Shown in pieces: positions 14,701 through 21,184 of a stretch of DNA of 64,000 nucleotides (position 1 is its first letter; the number at the start of each line of letters is the position of its first letter). Position numbers and translations under genes: made by a program. The stretch comes from Siderastrea siderea (Eukaryota; Cnidaria; Anthozoa; Scleractinia; Rhizangiidae). A model generated the notes under the pieces. That model searched no databases, was not told where the DNA came from, and saw only the letters and a list, made by a program, of their open reading frames with translations. The stretch lies in assembly GCA_964030785.1 (NCBI GenBank), contig OZ034971.1:44812304-44876303 (forward strand), in the 5' to 3' direction.

Positions 14701-17464
14701 CCATTTCTCTTTTGAGAAACTTCACCAAGTGATGTCGCAAAACGACAACAAGGTTCTCGGAGCCTACGACGAACTGACTCAATTCTACAACATGCTCGAT
14801 CACTACAAAACAAATTCCACCATGGACAGAAAGACACTATTGGCACTCAATGGTGGCGCACAATGGACAAGAGATTTTAAAAACGGCTCAGCAACCATGG
14901 ATTCCACCTGCCTCAATATCACTGGTTTCATTCAACCCGCCTATGTTGTGAAGCTGTTGTCTCAAGACGACTTCGACGGGTTTAACGACAGGCAGCTGTA
15001 TGTCTGCCCTGCGGAGCGCGATGTAGATTATGACGAACTAGTTCCATTTGATTCAAGCACCACTCCTGAACTAAAACAGGTTTACGAGATCATACGTCAT
15101 TTTCACAGCCGCAGTGTCATCTACCAGCTTAATGAAGATGCTCACGAGCTGTTCAGGCAATATCACGACGAGCTGAAGAGCAGAAAACTTGCGATCAAAC
15201 ATGACGAAAATCGACGCGGAATTATTGCAAAAGCAATCGGCCAAATGGCTCGTGTGTGTATGATTGTGCATGTTTTAGATACGGCCATTACAGCTGCTTA
15301 TCAAGAGATTGAAAGAGTTGCCGATGACAACCATACACAAGCGGAGATTTCACCAATTATCTCCAAACAATCTGCACTTCAAGCCATTGCTGTTATGAAT
15401 TATGTCGTCGACACAAAATTTGCCATGATGCCACCTGAGGAAAAACTTCAAGAATCTGTCCCTCCAGCAAGTACATCACAAGTTCAAGAAGTAGAGCCTC
15501 AACCACAAGAGGCGCCCCTAGAGCATTTCCAACAGGAAACACTGACTGACCGCCACGCAAAATATGTTAAAAAGGTTTTGCTCTACAAAGGAGCTCAAGT
15601 AAAAGCCAGTGATGTTTCCGGCCGGCATCTTATGCCAGCAGTCACTCCACTACCCAATAGCACAAATCGCTACCCAACAACAGCAGCGGAGAACTTTCTT
15701 AAGTGTATGGAAGGCTTAGGACTTGGTGAAATTGTACGTAGCCCCAACAACAGGTCGCGCGAAAGCTGTGTTTTAAGGAAGAGGCCACTCGAGGACATGA
15801 CAACCGAGGCGAGAAACAAGCTCAGAAAGGTTAATGTTACGGACGAACAATACAATCAGTCCTTTTGCTAGATCATTTTGGTTCCATAAACTATTATACA
15901 GACATTTCAAATTTCAGTAATAAACAATCACGTTAACAATTTCATATTTAATTAAATTTGACTTTACAATCAGTTTTACAATTTCAAATTTTTTCCATTG
16001 ATAAGGATTAGATTATTGTCATTTTCTTCAACTTTTTAGATTCTGTAATAGGTGTATATAAGTATAGTTAAAATTTTTACATTTCATTTAGTTCCATTTT
16101 GTTCAACTTTTTAAAATTTGTTATAAGTGTATATAAGAGCAGTCAAAAGTTTTCGCATCTCTAGTTGCATGATATATATAAGTCTTCACATTTTCATTTT
16201 GTTTAACTTTTAATTGTTCAAAAAATAAATGTTTTGTTTCACAAAAAGTGTAGTGAATATACCTCGTTCTTTCATCCATAAGCCAATAAATAATCACAGA
16301 TCAAACTTTTGAGAGTTTTGATACTCTCTTTGATATTTTGAGAATATCATGAGATTTTGATAATATCATGATATATCAAAATATCAAACCCTATAAGAGA
16401 TATAGTCTTCTTATCAGACTCTTGAGATTTTGATACTCTCTTTGATATTTTGAGAATATCATGAGATTTTGATAATATCATGATATATCAAATTATATAA
16501 CCCGATCAGAGATATAGTCTTCTTATCAGACTCTTGAGATTTTGATACTCTCTTTGATATTTTGATAATATCATGAGATTTTGATAATATCATGATATAT
16601 CAAAATATCAAACCCTATCAGAGATATAGTCTTCTTCTCAAACACTTGATATCTTGAGAGACTATTTGATATTTTGATAATATCATGAGATTTTGATAAT
16701 ATCATGATATATCAAAATATCAAACCCTATCAGAGATATAGTCTTCTTATCAGACTCTTGAGATTTTGATACTCTCTTTGATATTTTGAGAATATCATGA
16801 GATTTTGATAATATCATGAGATATCAAAATATCAAACCCTATAAGAGATATAGTCTTCTTATCAGACTCTTGAGATTTTGATACTCTCTTTGATATTTTG
16901 AGAATATCATGAGATTTTGATAATATCAGGATATGTCAAATTATATAACCCGATCAGAGATATAGTCTTCTTATCAGACTCTTGAGATTTTGATACTCTC
17001 TTTGATATTTTGATAATATCATGAGATTTTGATAATATCATGATATATCAAAATATCAAACCCTATAAGAGATATAGACTTCTTCTCAAACACTTGATAT
17101 CTTGAGAGACTTTCTGATATTTTAAGAATATCATGAGATTTTGATAATATCATGATATTCTGATATCTTCTGCACTGGAGAATATCAAAATATCATTGCC
17201 TTGTATCACTCTCAAAATATCATGATATTATCAAGAAAAAATAGAAGAAATGTATAAAAAAATATTTGATTTATCGAAAATGATAAGAAGATTTGATATT
17301 TTGATATTCCGCAATACCGCACCTCACTCAATAATCTGTGGCCTTAACACAAAGTTGTTCCTGATTGCATGCCTGTCGTTATCTTCATCATAATATCGCC
17401 GTTTTGCTTCAAACGGCTAAAAAATCATACACATTGATCAACAAGCCCTTACCTTGGTGGCCAT
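2733..17464 (-). CDS. MMADHC: MMADHC, cobalamin trafficking protein cblD (6 exons)
   Basis: Routes vitamin B12 from MMACHC toward cytosolic methionine synthase and mitochondrial methylmalonyl-CoA mutase. Coding exons on the minus strand: 17453-17464, 8660-8798, 6629-6897, 6144-6344, 3481-3567 and 2733-2933; they join in frame into 302 residues (human about 296). Exon 1 encodes only MATK, and the N-terminus is basic and amphipathic ([18 protein letters not shown]), as expected of a mitochondrial leader. Family marks in order: [72 protein letters not shown] and DLGCCKVI (Cys265-Cys266, the conserved pair in the cobalamin-interacting domain). Intron 1 (8.65 kb) is mostly the KDZ-type transposon; intron 4 carries a CACGG-ended transposon. 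The start is the only ATG giving a canonical donor in phase with exon 2. Confidence 0.95.
3003..3210. mobile_element. piggyBac-like MITE, copy 1
   Basis: A 208 bp element in MMADHC intron 5 flanked by TTAA on both sides (2999-3002 and 3211-3214). Termini begin CCCTTTTAGCCCTGATAT and end in AGGGCTTTAAGGG, an inverted match. TTAA target sites and CCCTTT ends are the piggyBac signature. Six more copies lie in this window. Confidence 0.8.
4703..5724. mobile_element. 1.02 kb non-autonomous TIR transposon, CACGG ends, 3 bp TAG duplication
   Basis: The left end CACGGTGGGGCCAAACCACC is repeated inverted at the right end; the inverted repeats run about 35 bp with one mismatch. TAG lies directly outside both ends (4700-4702 and 5725-5727). 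A 3 bp duplication with CAC-beginning termini fits the CACTA/EnSpm group, although the usual CACTA start is not exact. No reading frame inside is long enough for a transposase, so it would need one supplied in trans. It sits in MMADHC intron 4. Confidence 0.8.
7650..7770. repeat. Short inverted repeat (hairpin) in MMADHC intron 2
   Basis: TCAATTTTATCCTTGGTTCA followed by TTTTTATTTTCCTTTGTTTT is matched inverted after a short spacer by AAAACAAAGGAAAATAAAAA and TGAACCAAGGATAAAATTGA. The arms are about 45 bp and nearly perfect, giving a strong foldback with a small AT-rich loop. A poly-C/ACCC tract follows at about 7783-7812. Nothing coding is visible in this intron. Confidence 0.7.
10375..10410 (+). 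repeat. Left terminal inverted repeat of the KDZ-type element
   Basis: Reads CACTAAGGTGCGGGATTGCA and onward to ATATCA. It pairs with 17294-17329 read on the other strand, with mismatches at positions 1, 3, 5, 14 and 20. The 8 bp target duplication abuts it on the left. Confidence 0.88.
10430..10795. repeat. 65 bp tandem array, left subterminal
   Basis: The word TTATCAAATC recurs at 10471, 10536, 10601, 10666 and 10731, exactly 65 bp apart, then at 10785 after a shortened unit. Units are made of near-palindromic TGATATCATCATGATAT words. The same vocabulary makes up the 112 bp array at the other end, which suggests a shared protein binding site, for example for the transposase. Confidence 0.92.
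10796..11325. repeat. 50 bp tandem array, left inner, with one inverted unit
   Basis: CGTTCTT recurs at 10937, 10987, 11037, 11087, 11113, 11163, 11213, 11239 and 11288: spacing is 50 bp, apart from two truncated 26 bp units and a final 49 bp step. Each unit reads roughly ATGAATATATCTCGTTCTTT then AATCCATGAACCGAAACAAG and CACGCTACTC. One unit is inverted, giving a 39 bp arm hairpin (10805-10843 with 10864-10902, one mismatch, 20-base loop). A single degenerate unit appears near the other end at about 16246-16290. Confidence 0.92.
11545..13329 (-). CDS. KDZ-superfamily-like transposase with CxC5/CxC6-type cysteine clusters
   Basis: Probable DDE/RNase H-fold transposase that cuts and joins the ends of the surrounding element; 594 residues in one open frame. 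Residues 115-170 hold CCGKK...[13 protein letters not shown]...C, resembling the CxC5 cluster of KDZ transposases; residues 306-369 hold CKTPGC, CC and CASHQ, resembling CxC6. Candidate catalytic residues are Asp319 (VTVDGN), Asp475 (YDRAC, a KDZ hallmark) and Glu545 or Glu548 (NTESCEQGF). The motif [11 protein letters not shown] (510-519) matches the H...H...C between the second Asp and the Glu. The assignment rests on motif reading alone. A TTTATT at about 11333 could be the minus-strand polyadenylation signal. The other element gene is transcribed divergently. Confidence 0.85.
   Translation of the reverse strand: MCAIVVDHEEFNSFLFAVSHFPEGTPNRFELVAEFVRGQPKEENASLMKVCLNDGERKNPKHLPLTEKTNCRTIFKVVHTKYPLLLKRDLYSRLFKKSGKSAFKPVILLPTKTQCCGKKIKIDSRPSFPLVYTMQGTYVGALFHGQCENCKMRYFPNYKMTTGDCRIYSDVQVEKKEYFQVSAKTVFHTELLKDIACNVWVSGATFQSRAKVYNLKFKESDSLRLTELQEFARTNDEEWELNEQRVNDAFFLWIVVNYFSSKGKLADTDLKCEYSNSGKRLNTEDLCEVMWEDICVSTNEWVTHTCKTPGCSEGYVTVDGNEYLKRSKCALPMEKVKIRKDLPQVYKCCPNSPLPGGKNQKPSKFCASHQSHNGETASDVCVPPEFHSARAEADLIPEELCLDQQSSKSCKKKENISLFFQTTAGMLALIRPCGLIVGMTEMFTSESYTQVFLFILRTFCADLEQFKRLKYLGYDRACGLVPFLKNQAKNGSAGAKLLMENVKFLVDIFHVSKHTEDVCMPPDNPNCLYHPHLPMFEEIKGVNTESCEQGFRRLNQYFELTRKMTQHKRNVLFWFVNDCFNRDLEDELKKKKLM
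13330..14290. promoter_or_regulatory. Shared divergent promoter region of the transposon genes
   Basis: This 961 bp AT-rich gap separates the divergent transposase and DUF3987-like genes, so both promoters must lie here. A TATA-like AGTATAAAT near 14088 points toward the plus-strand gene. A small plus-strand frame at 13994-14197 has no recognisable features and is not called. No subterminal array units occur here. Confidence 0.5.
14291..15871 (+). CDS. DUF3987-like (primase-helicase-type) P-loop ATPase in the transposon
   Basis: 526 residues from an ATG in good context (AACAATGT); upstream in-frame codons start only with GTG. Features match DUF3987 proteins of phages and plasmids: a beta-strand then [10 protein letters not shown] (91-100) at the Walker A position, a Walker [10 protein letters not shown] (154-162), [12 protein letters not shown] (184-195), [10 protein letters not shown] (210-219) and [12 protein letters not shown] (229-240) with a candidate arginine finger. 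The Walker A keeps Lys-Thr but has lost two of three glycines, so ATP binding may be weak. A Pro/Gln-rich linker (about 405-440) precedes a C-terminal DNA-binding-like segment. Its role is unknown; binding or unwinding the element's ends or arrays is an inference. AATAAA follows at 15919-15924. Confidence 0.75.
   Translation: MSLLHKLPDNLNKALIYQRISAGQAISFPWDKTSTKTRNLVQAYSNSLGCPDEYIFFPLLTVAASFIGTNGTMQINDSWEEPAIVWFNVCARKGQKKTAALNVLAKPVGEIQKEMQNDFKEENGEAQEKDLPRLLVDHFSFEKLHQVMSQNDNKVLGAYDELTQFYNMLDHYKTNSTMDRKTLLALNGGAQWTRDFKNGSATMDSTCLNITGFIQPAYVVKLLSQDDFDGFNDRQLYVCPAERDVDYDELVPFDSSTTPELKQVYEIIRHFHSRSVIYQLNEDAHELFRQYHDELKSRKLAIKHDENRRGIIAKAIGQMARVCMIVHVLDTAITAAYQEIERVADDNHTQAEISPIISKQSALQAIAVMNYVVDTKFAMMPPEEKLQESVPPASTSQVQEVEPQPQEAPLEHFQQETLTDRHAKYVKKVLLYKGAQVKASDVSGRHLMPAVTPLPNSTNRYPTTAAENFLKCMEGLGLGEIVRSPNNRSRESCVLRKRPLEDMTTEARNKLRKVNVTDEQYNQSFC
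16310..17160. repeat. 112 bp tandem array, right subterminal
   Basis: GAGATATAG starts at 16397, 16509, 16621, 16733, 16845, 16957 and 17069: exactly 112 bp each time. Each unit contains AATATCATGAGATTTTGATA followed by ATATCATGATATATCAAA-type palindromic words, echoing the left 65 bp array in sequence but not in period. Unit variants (ending TCAAACCCTAT or TTATATAACCCGAT) recur, suggesting higher-order duplication. Confidence 0.93.
17294..17329 (-). repeat. Right terminal inverted repeat of the KDZ-type element
   Basis: Read on the minus strand it begins GAGTGAGGTGCGGTATTGCG and continues GAATATCAAAATATCA, mirroring the left end. The target duplication AATAATCT follows at 17330-17337. Confidence 0.88.
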
Positions 17465-17645
17465 TCTCTTTCTGGAGTATCTAAACCAGAAAATACAGGC
17501 AAATTTACGATTTCTTACCACTGAAAAAATTCACCTCATCAACGAACAACAGACGTGACGCAACTCATGAAAAAGACGGAGAAAATGTCATTTACCCACA
17601 ATGCAACGTACACTTTCGTTTTTAGGCAACTTCCGGTTCAAAACA
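17465..17645. promoter_or_regulatory. Bidirectional promoter between MMADHC and the JmjC gene
   Basis: Only 136 bp separate the divergent start codons at 17464 (minus) and 17601 (plus). The region holds GACGTGACGCAA (CRE/ATF-like, about 17551) and an ETS/GABP-type ACTTCCGGTT at 17629-17638. Because the ETS word lies between the two candidate JmjC start codons, transcription may start downstream of the first ATG. Confidence 0.65.
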
Positions 17646-18557
17646 ATGGAGTCCATTTTGCAAAGGTCTATTCCAGTTCCTGCCTTAGAAAATAACGAAT
17701 CTCAGACGTTTCGTCGAAAGTTTTATAACCAGCAACCCGTTATCCTGAAAAAAGCTGTCGAAAACTGGAGACCGTGTAAGTTTTGGAGCCCAGAATATTT
17801 GAAAAATGCCTTAGAAAAAGCATTTGATTGTTTAGAAGTTTTGGAAGCGTTGGACAACCAACATTTTATTGACAATAGTAATTTTTCAACCAGAAGAAAG
17901 ATTTTGCCCGGCAGATTCATTGATCATGTTTTTAATAACCAAGAGGTGCTGCTCTCTGACCAGGAAACTGAAAAAGCTAAGAAAGAACCCTGCCTTGATG
18001 ACAAAAAGAGGCTTTATTTGAGAACTTTGTCGATGCCTGATCCGCTCTACAATGACACTGCAACGGTTGAACAAATTCAAAGTTTGAAGAACAAGATCTA
18101 CGTCACTGAAGACCAACAAACTGATTCTTTCGATGAATTTACTCGCAAAGTGTTTAGACAAGACACCATGCAGTTGTGGATTGGAACAAGAGGAAACATC
18201 ACGCCACTGCATTATGACCGAAATCACGGCCTCCTTGTTCAGATACTGGGCGTTAAAAGTGTTATTTTATTCTCCCATGAACACACTTCTTGTCTTTACC
18301 CCTTCCCTAGCTATTCTCCGAAGTCCCATTTAAGTCGAATCAACTTCAGAAATGTAAAAGACGAGGCTGAACTTTTGGACTCCTTTCCCAAATTTTCCCG
18401 GGCTGAGCCGTACAGTTGCGTTATTAGGCCGGGAGATATTTTGTACACACCCCCATTTTGGTGGCATGATGTGACGTCTAAAGACAACTGTGTGTCTGTC
18501 ACGCTTCCGTGGGATCTGGATCTTAATGACGAGATACCACCTTGCATGCTGCGATAA
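17601..18557 (+). CDS. JmjC/cupin_8 Fe(II)/2-oxoglutarate oxygenase, JMJD5/TYW5/HIF1AN-like, intronless
   Basis: A small JmjC hydroxylase-type protein of 318 residues in one exon. Iron ligands are visible: His204 and Asp206 (TPLHYDRN) and His289 (FWWHDVTS); Lys219 in LGVKSVILF is placed to bind 2-oxoglutarate. The FPKFSRAEPYSCVIRPGDIL segment matches JMJD5 and TYW5-type proteins, and CLYPFP recalls HIF1AN. I cannot decide between a protein hydroxylase and a tRNA (wybutosine) hydroxylase. The first ATG is used here; the next in-frame ATG at 17646 (ACAATGG, stronger context, just after an ETS site) would give 303 residues without losing the domain and may be the true start. The first 15 residues could otherwise be a mitochondrial leader. 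Confidence 0.9.
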   Translation: MQRTLSFLGNFRFKTMESILQRSIPVPALENNESQTFRRKFYNQQPVILKKAVENWRPCKFWSPEYLKNALEKAFDCLEVLEALDNQHFIDNSNFSTRRKILPGRFIDHVFNNQEVLLSDQETEKAKKEPCLDDKKRLYLRTLSMPDPLYNDTATVEQIQSLKNKIYVTEDQQTDSFDEFTRKVFRQDTMQLWIGTRGNITPLHYDRNHGLLVQILGVKSVILFSHEHTSCLYPFPSYSPKSHLSRINFRNVKDEAELLDSFPKFSRAEPYSCVIRPGDILYTPPFWWHDVTSKDNCVSVTLPWDLDLNDEIPPCMLR

Positions 18558-19559
18558 ATTTTGTTGAGGTTTACTTACTTTGCGTCGCTTTAACTGAGGT
18601 ATTTTACAGAATTGAAACATTTTCTATACTGTTGGATCTTAGATCAATTCGATGCTTTAGTACAGACAGCCTGGTTTCAGTGACTTGAAATGAATATATA
18701 GTGGACGGTGTACAAGAAACACGTGGCGCTTGGCAGGCGCCGGGTCGATTGGCGGGTTGCATCGCTTTTTTCCTGTCGGTTTTCCGCACGTGACGTGAGC
18801 TTCGTGGGGCGTGCTTCAAACTCAGCGGAGTCTTGGGGAGCCCTGTAAGTGCCATCAAAATTTTACGGCCGAAGTATAAAAAATAGGACGTAAAATTTAA
18901 TTCGATATTCGGCCCTAATTGGGCTTCGAAGAGCAACGTAGATTCTGGCTTTAGGCCGCCAGTTCAGTCTCTCGCATTTTTTTTTTCATGCAAGTTTATA
19001 AAGGCTTCGAAGATCGATGGTACAAAATACGGTGTTTGCTGTTAATCCGGTCTCAATGTAGCTTTTATTAAAATCTATTTATTTAAACATGAAATATTAA
19101 TAGTGTGTCCACCTGAAGATATCTACGTGACCAAACTTGATACGTGACCAAACATTTTGCTGGTCAAATATTTGAGGGTTGAAGATGTGCTGGAATGCGC
19201 GCGCGTGGTCACGTTCAGAAGCTTTTCTGTACGTTTATCTCCAAGGGTGCTTTACATTATACGATTACGACCGGGCAGAGACCGCCGGACCGCCCGCTGA
19301 ATAATGGAACGACATTTTCCGATGGAAGCGATCTGTTACATTTCGAAAACAAAACGCGGGAAAATGAATGTAAGCAATGTTCAAAGAATTTATACCTCGA
19401 AATAGCAAAAAATTGTCAACATGCTTTAGACACGTACCGGGGATAGTCATCGACGCACAACAGGAATGCATTAATAATTCTGTTAGGTCAGTCGTTGTAT
19501 AATTACAATCTCTGCACAGATAAGTCTGCACTGTCGCCATCATGGATGTATCAAGCAAG

Positions 19560-19745
19560 AGAAGGAAGAGCGCTACTGGGAACAACAAATTCGGTAAATG
19601 GAACGGTGAATTTCGGTCCGACCGATCCGACCGGTCAAAGTGGACCACCTCCAGAGGTGGTCCCAAATATTCCGGTCTGACCAAACCGAAACGGACCTTT
19701 CCATTTGACTTCCGACCGAAATTTCCGAAATATTTGGCTTAATGG
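19560..19745. repeat. Palindrome-rich dispersed repeat
   Basis: Contains the palindromic word TGGACCACCTCCAGAGGTGG in the middle, with GGTCCGACCGATCCGACCGG on one side and GGTCTGACCAAACCGAAACG on the other, a loosely inverted layout. Probably a MITE; the termini are not clear enough to fix a target duplication. Confidence 0.5.
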
Positions 19746-20110
19746 AAAGCACCCCAAATTTCCCTGCGGTGTCAGTTTAGAAGAATACATAGAAAAGTAT
19801 CTGACAGTAAATATACGAGGATGAAACTTCAGCAAAGAAAAAGCGTTTTTGTTTGAAAATTCTCTTCAGCTCAACCACAAAGCACAAGGCCATTGAGGAG
19901 GCTACACGCATATCATGTCATTTCTGTCGGGATGTAGATGTGCTGAAAGACGCGCGCACGTAATCATTTTGAAGTTTTTCTGTTGGTGTATTTCCGATTT
20001 TTCTGGCGGTGTCAGTTTATAAGAACACATGGAAAAGTAACTGCCAATAAATATATTGAAATTATGAATATATGAAATTCATATATTTGAACTGCGGAAT
20101 GAAGAAATAA

Positions 20111-20418
20111 ATGTAAAGAAAATCCTCGTAGTTATTAAGGCAACTTATGCAGTTGCGAAAAGAAAGCCTGAAAAAATCAGGCTTGCCGGGATTCGAACCC
20201 TGACCTCTGCGATACCGGTGCAGCGCTCTAACCAATTGAGCTAATAAGCCAACTAGGAATTCATTTCACTAATTTGGCTTGTTAGCTCAATTGGTTAGAG
20301 CACTGCACCGGTATCGCAGAGGTCAGGGTTCGAATAACGGCAGGCCTGATTTTCTCAGGCTTTCTTTTCGCAACTGCATAAGTTGCGTGAATAACTGCGA
20401 GGATCTTCTTTACATTTA
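20111..20418. repeat. Inverted pair of tRNA-Thr-like dispersed repeats
   Basis: Two arms of about 142 bp (20111-20252 and 20274-20418) face each other across some 21 bp. Each contains a tRNA-like domain reading (minus strand for the left arm) TTAGCTCAATTGGTTAGAGC and GGTTCGAATCCCGGCAAGCC, with an anticodon loop CCGGTAT whose central GGT would read threonine codons. A C instead of T precedes the anticodon, and the stem has a mismatch, so it is tRNA-derived rather than a working tRNA gene. The arms also share TGCAGTTGCGAAAAGAAAGC. Further copies are at about 146-232, 44720-44910 and 44958-45160. Confidence 0.8.
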
Positions 20419-20692
20419 ATAAATATATTACAAGGATGAAAGCCAAACCCGGAAAAGCGTTATTTTAAAATGCTTTTCGGCTTATTAAACCACAAAATAC
20501 GGGGCCACCTTTTAGACCAAATTAAGGAGACTATTTGATAAACATGCATGTTATTTCTTTCTCTTTGCATCCACTGCTGAAGCAAGCAAGATACCAAATA
20601 CAAAGGTACAAAATACATAGCTGTCACACTGAATTTCTTACACATAAAGAGTGTACGCCTTCGAAAGTATTTATAAACAATACATTGCATAG

Positions 20693-20793
20693 CCTGAGAA
20701 AACAACCGACGTTTCGCGAGGTCGCCACTTGAGCTCTCGCAAGACGAGAGGGCTCAAGTGGCGACCTCGCAAAACGTCAGCTGTTTTCTCAAG
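20693..20793. mobile_element. Short foldback MITE
   Basis: Left arm CTGAGAAAACAACCGACGTT then CGCGAGGTCGCCACTTGAGC is matched inverted by GCTCAAGTGGCGACCTCGCA and AAACGTCAGCTGTTTTCTCA, with a small loop of CTCTCGCAAGACGAGAGG that can itself pair. The flanks TACATTGCATAG and TATACATTGTATAG are similar, possibly an imperfect duplication. Confidence 0.7.
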
Positions 20794-21184
20794 CTATACA
20801 TTGTATAGTTTCAAAATTTATTAACTTCTCATACACGCTCAGAAACGTGTTTGACAGTGGAAGTGGCCACATTTCTTCGCCATTTTGTTCATCGTTTTAT
20901 ACCACGTCCATGCTACTCTAATAATAATGTGTATTAAAAATCATTGAAAAGAAGAAAAAGCTTTAGAGTCGTTTTAGGCAAGAACACCTCAGTTGATGTT
21001 GCGTGACTTAATTGCGTGACAGAGCAATGTGGAAGCGACGACCTGGGCTCGAGTTTGGAAATGTACACACAGCTTCGCAGATAGCAAGATTTCTCTTGAA
21101 AGACTTCATTAATTTATTGTTTTCCTTTTACTTTAAAGTGGTACCATTCTACTTAAAGAGCTCAATCCGAACTTCTTTTTGAAC

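Larger units (their letters stand above)
10375..17329. mobile_element. Autonomous-looking KDZ-type DNA transposon with a DUF3987-like gene, 6,955 bp
   Basis: The element is bounded by a perfect 8 bp direct repeat AATAATCT (10367-10374 and 17330-17337). The ends are inverted repeats of 36 bp matching at 31 positions, with the core GGTGCGG-ATTGC-GAATATC at 6 bp from each end. It carries two long uninterrupted divergent genes (transposase 11545-13329 minus, DUF3987-like 14291-15871 plus) and subterminal tandem arrays at both ends. An 8 bp duplication is what is known for Zisupton, a KDZ member. Intact frames, a perfect target duplication and near-uniform array units suggest a fairly recent insertion. 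It lies in MMADHC intron 1, 115 bp from that gene's first splice donor. Confidence 0.9.
18558..21184. other. Intergenic DNA between the two oxygenase genes
   Basis: No coding exon is recognised. It contains a GGACCACCTC palindromic repeat near 19560-19745, the tRNA-Thr-like palindrome at 20111-20418 and a foldback at 20693-20793; the remainder is unremarkable. The promoter of the downstream P4H-like gene should lie in the last few hundred bases, but I see no clear core element. Confidence 0.55.

Noticed and set aside
20190..20262. Functional tRNA-Thr gene
   Set aside because: Non-T base before the anticodon, a stem mismatch and several partial dispersed copies indicate a tRNA-derived repeat.
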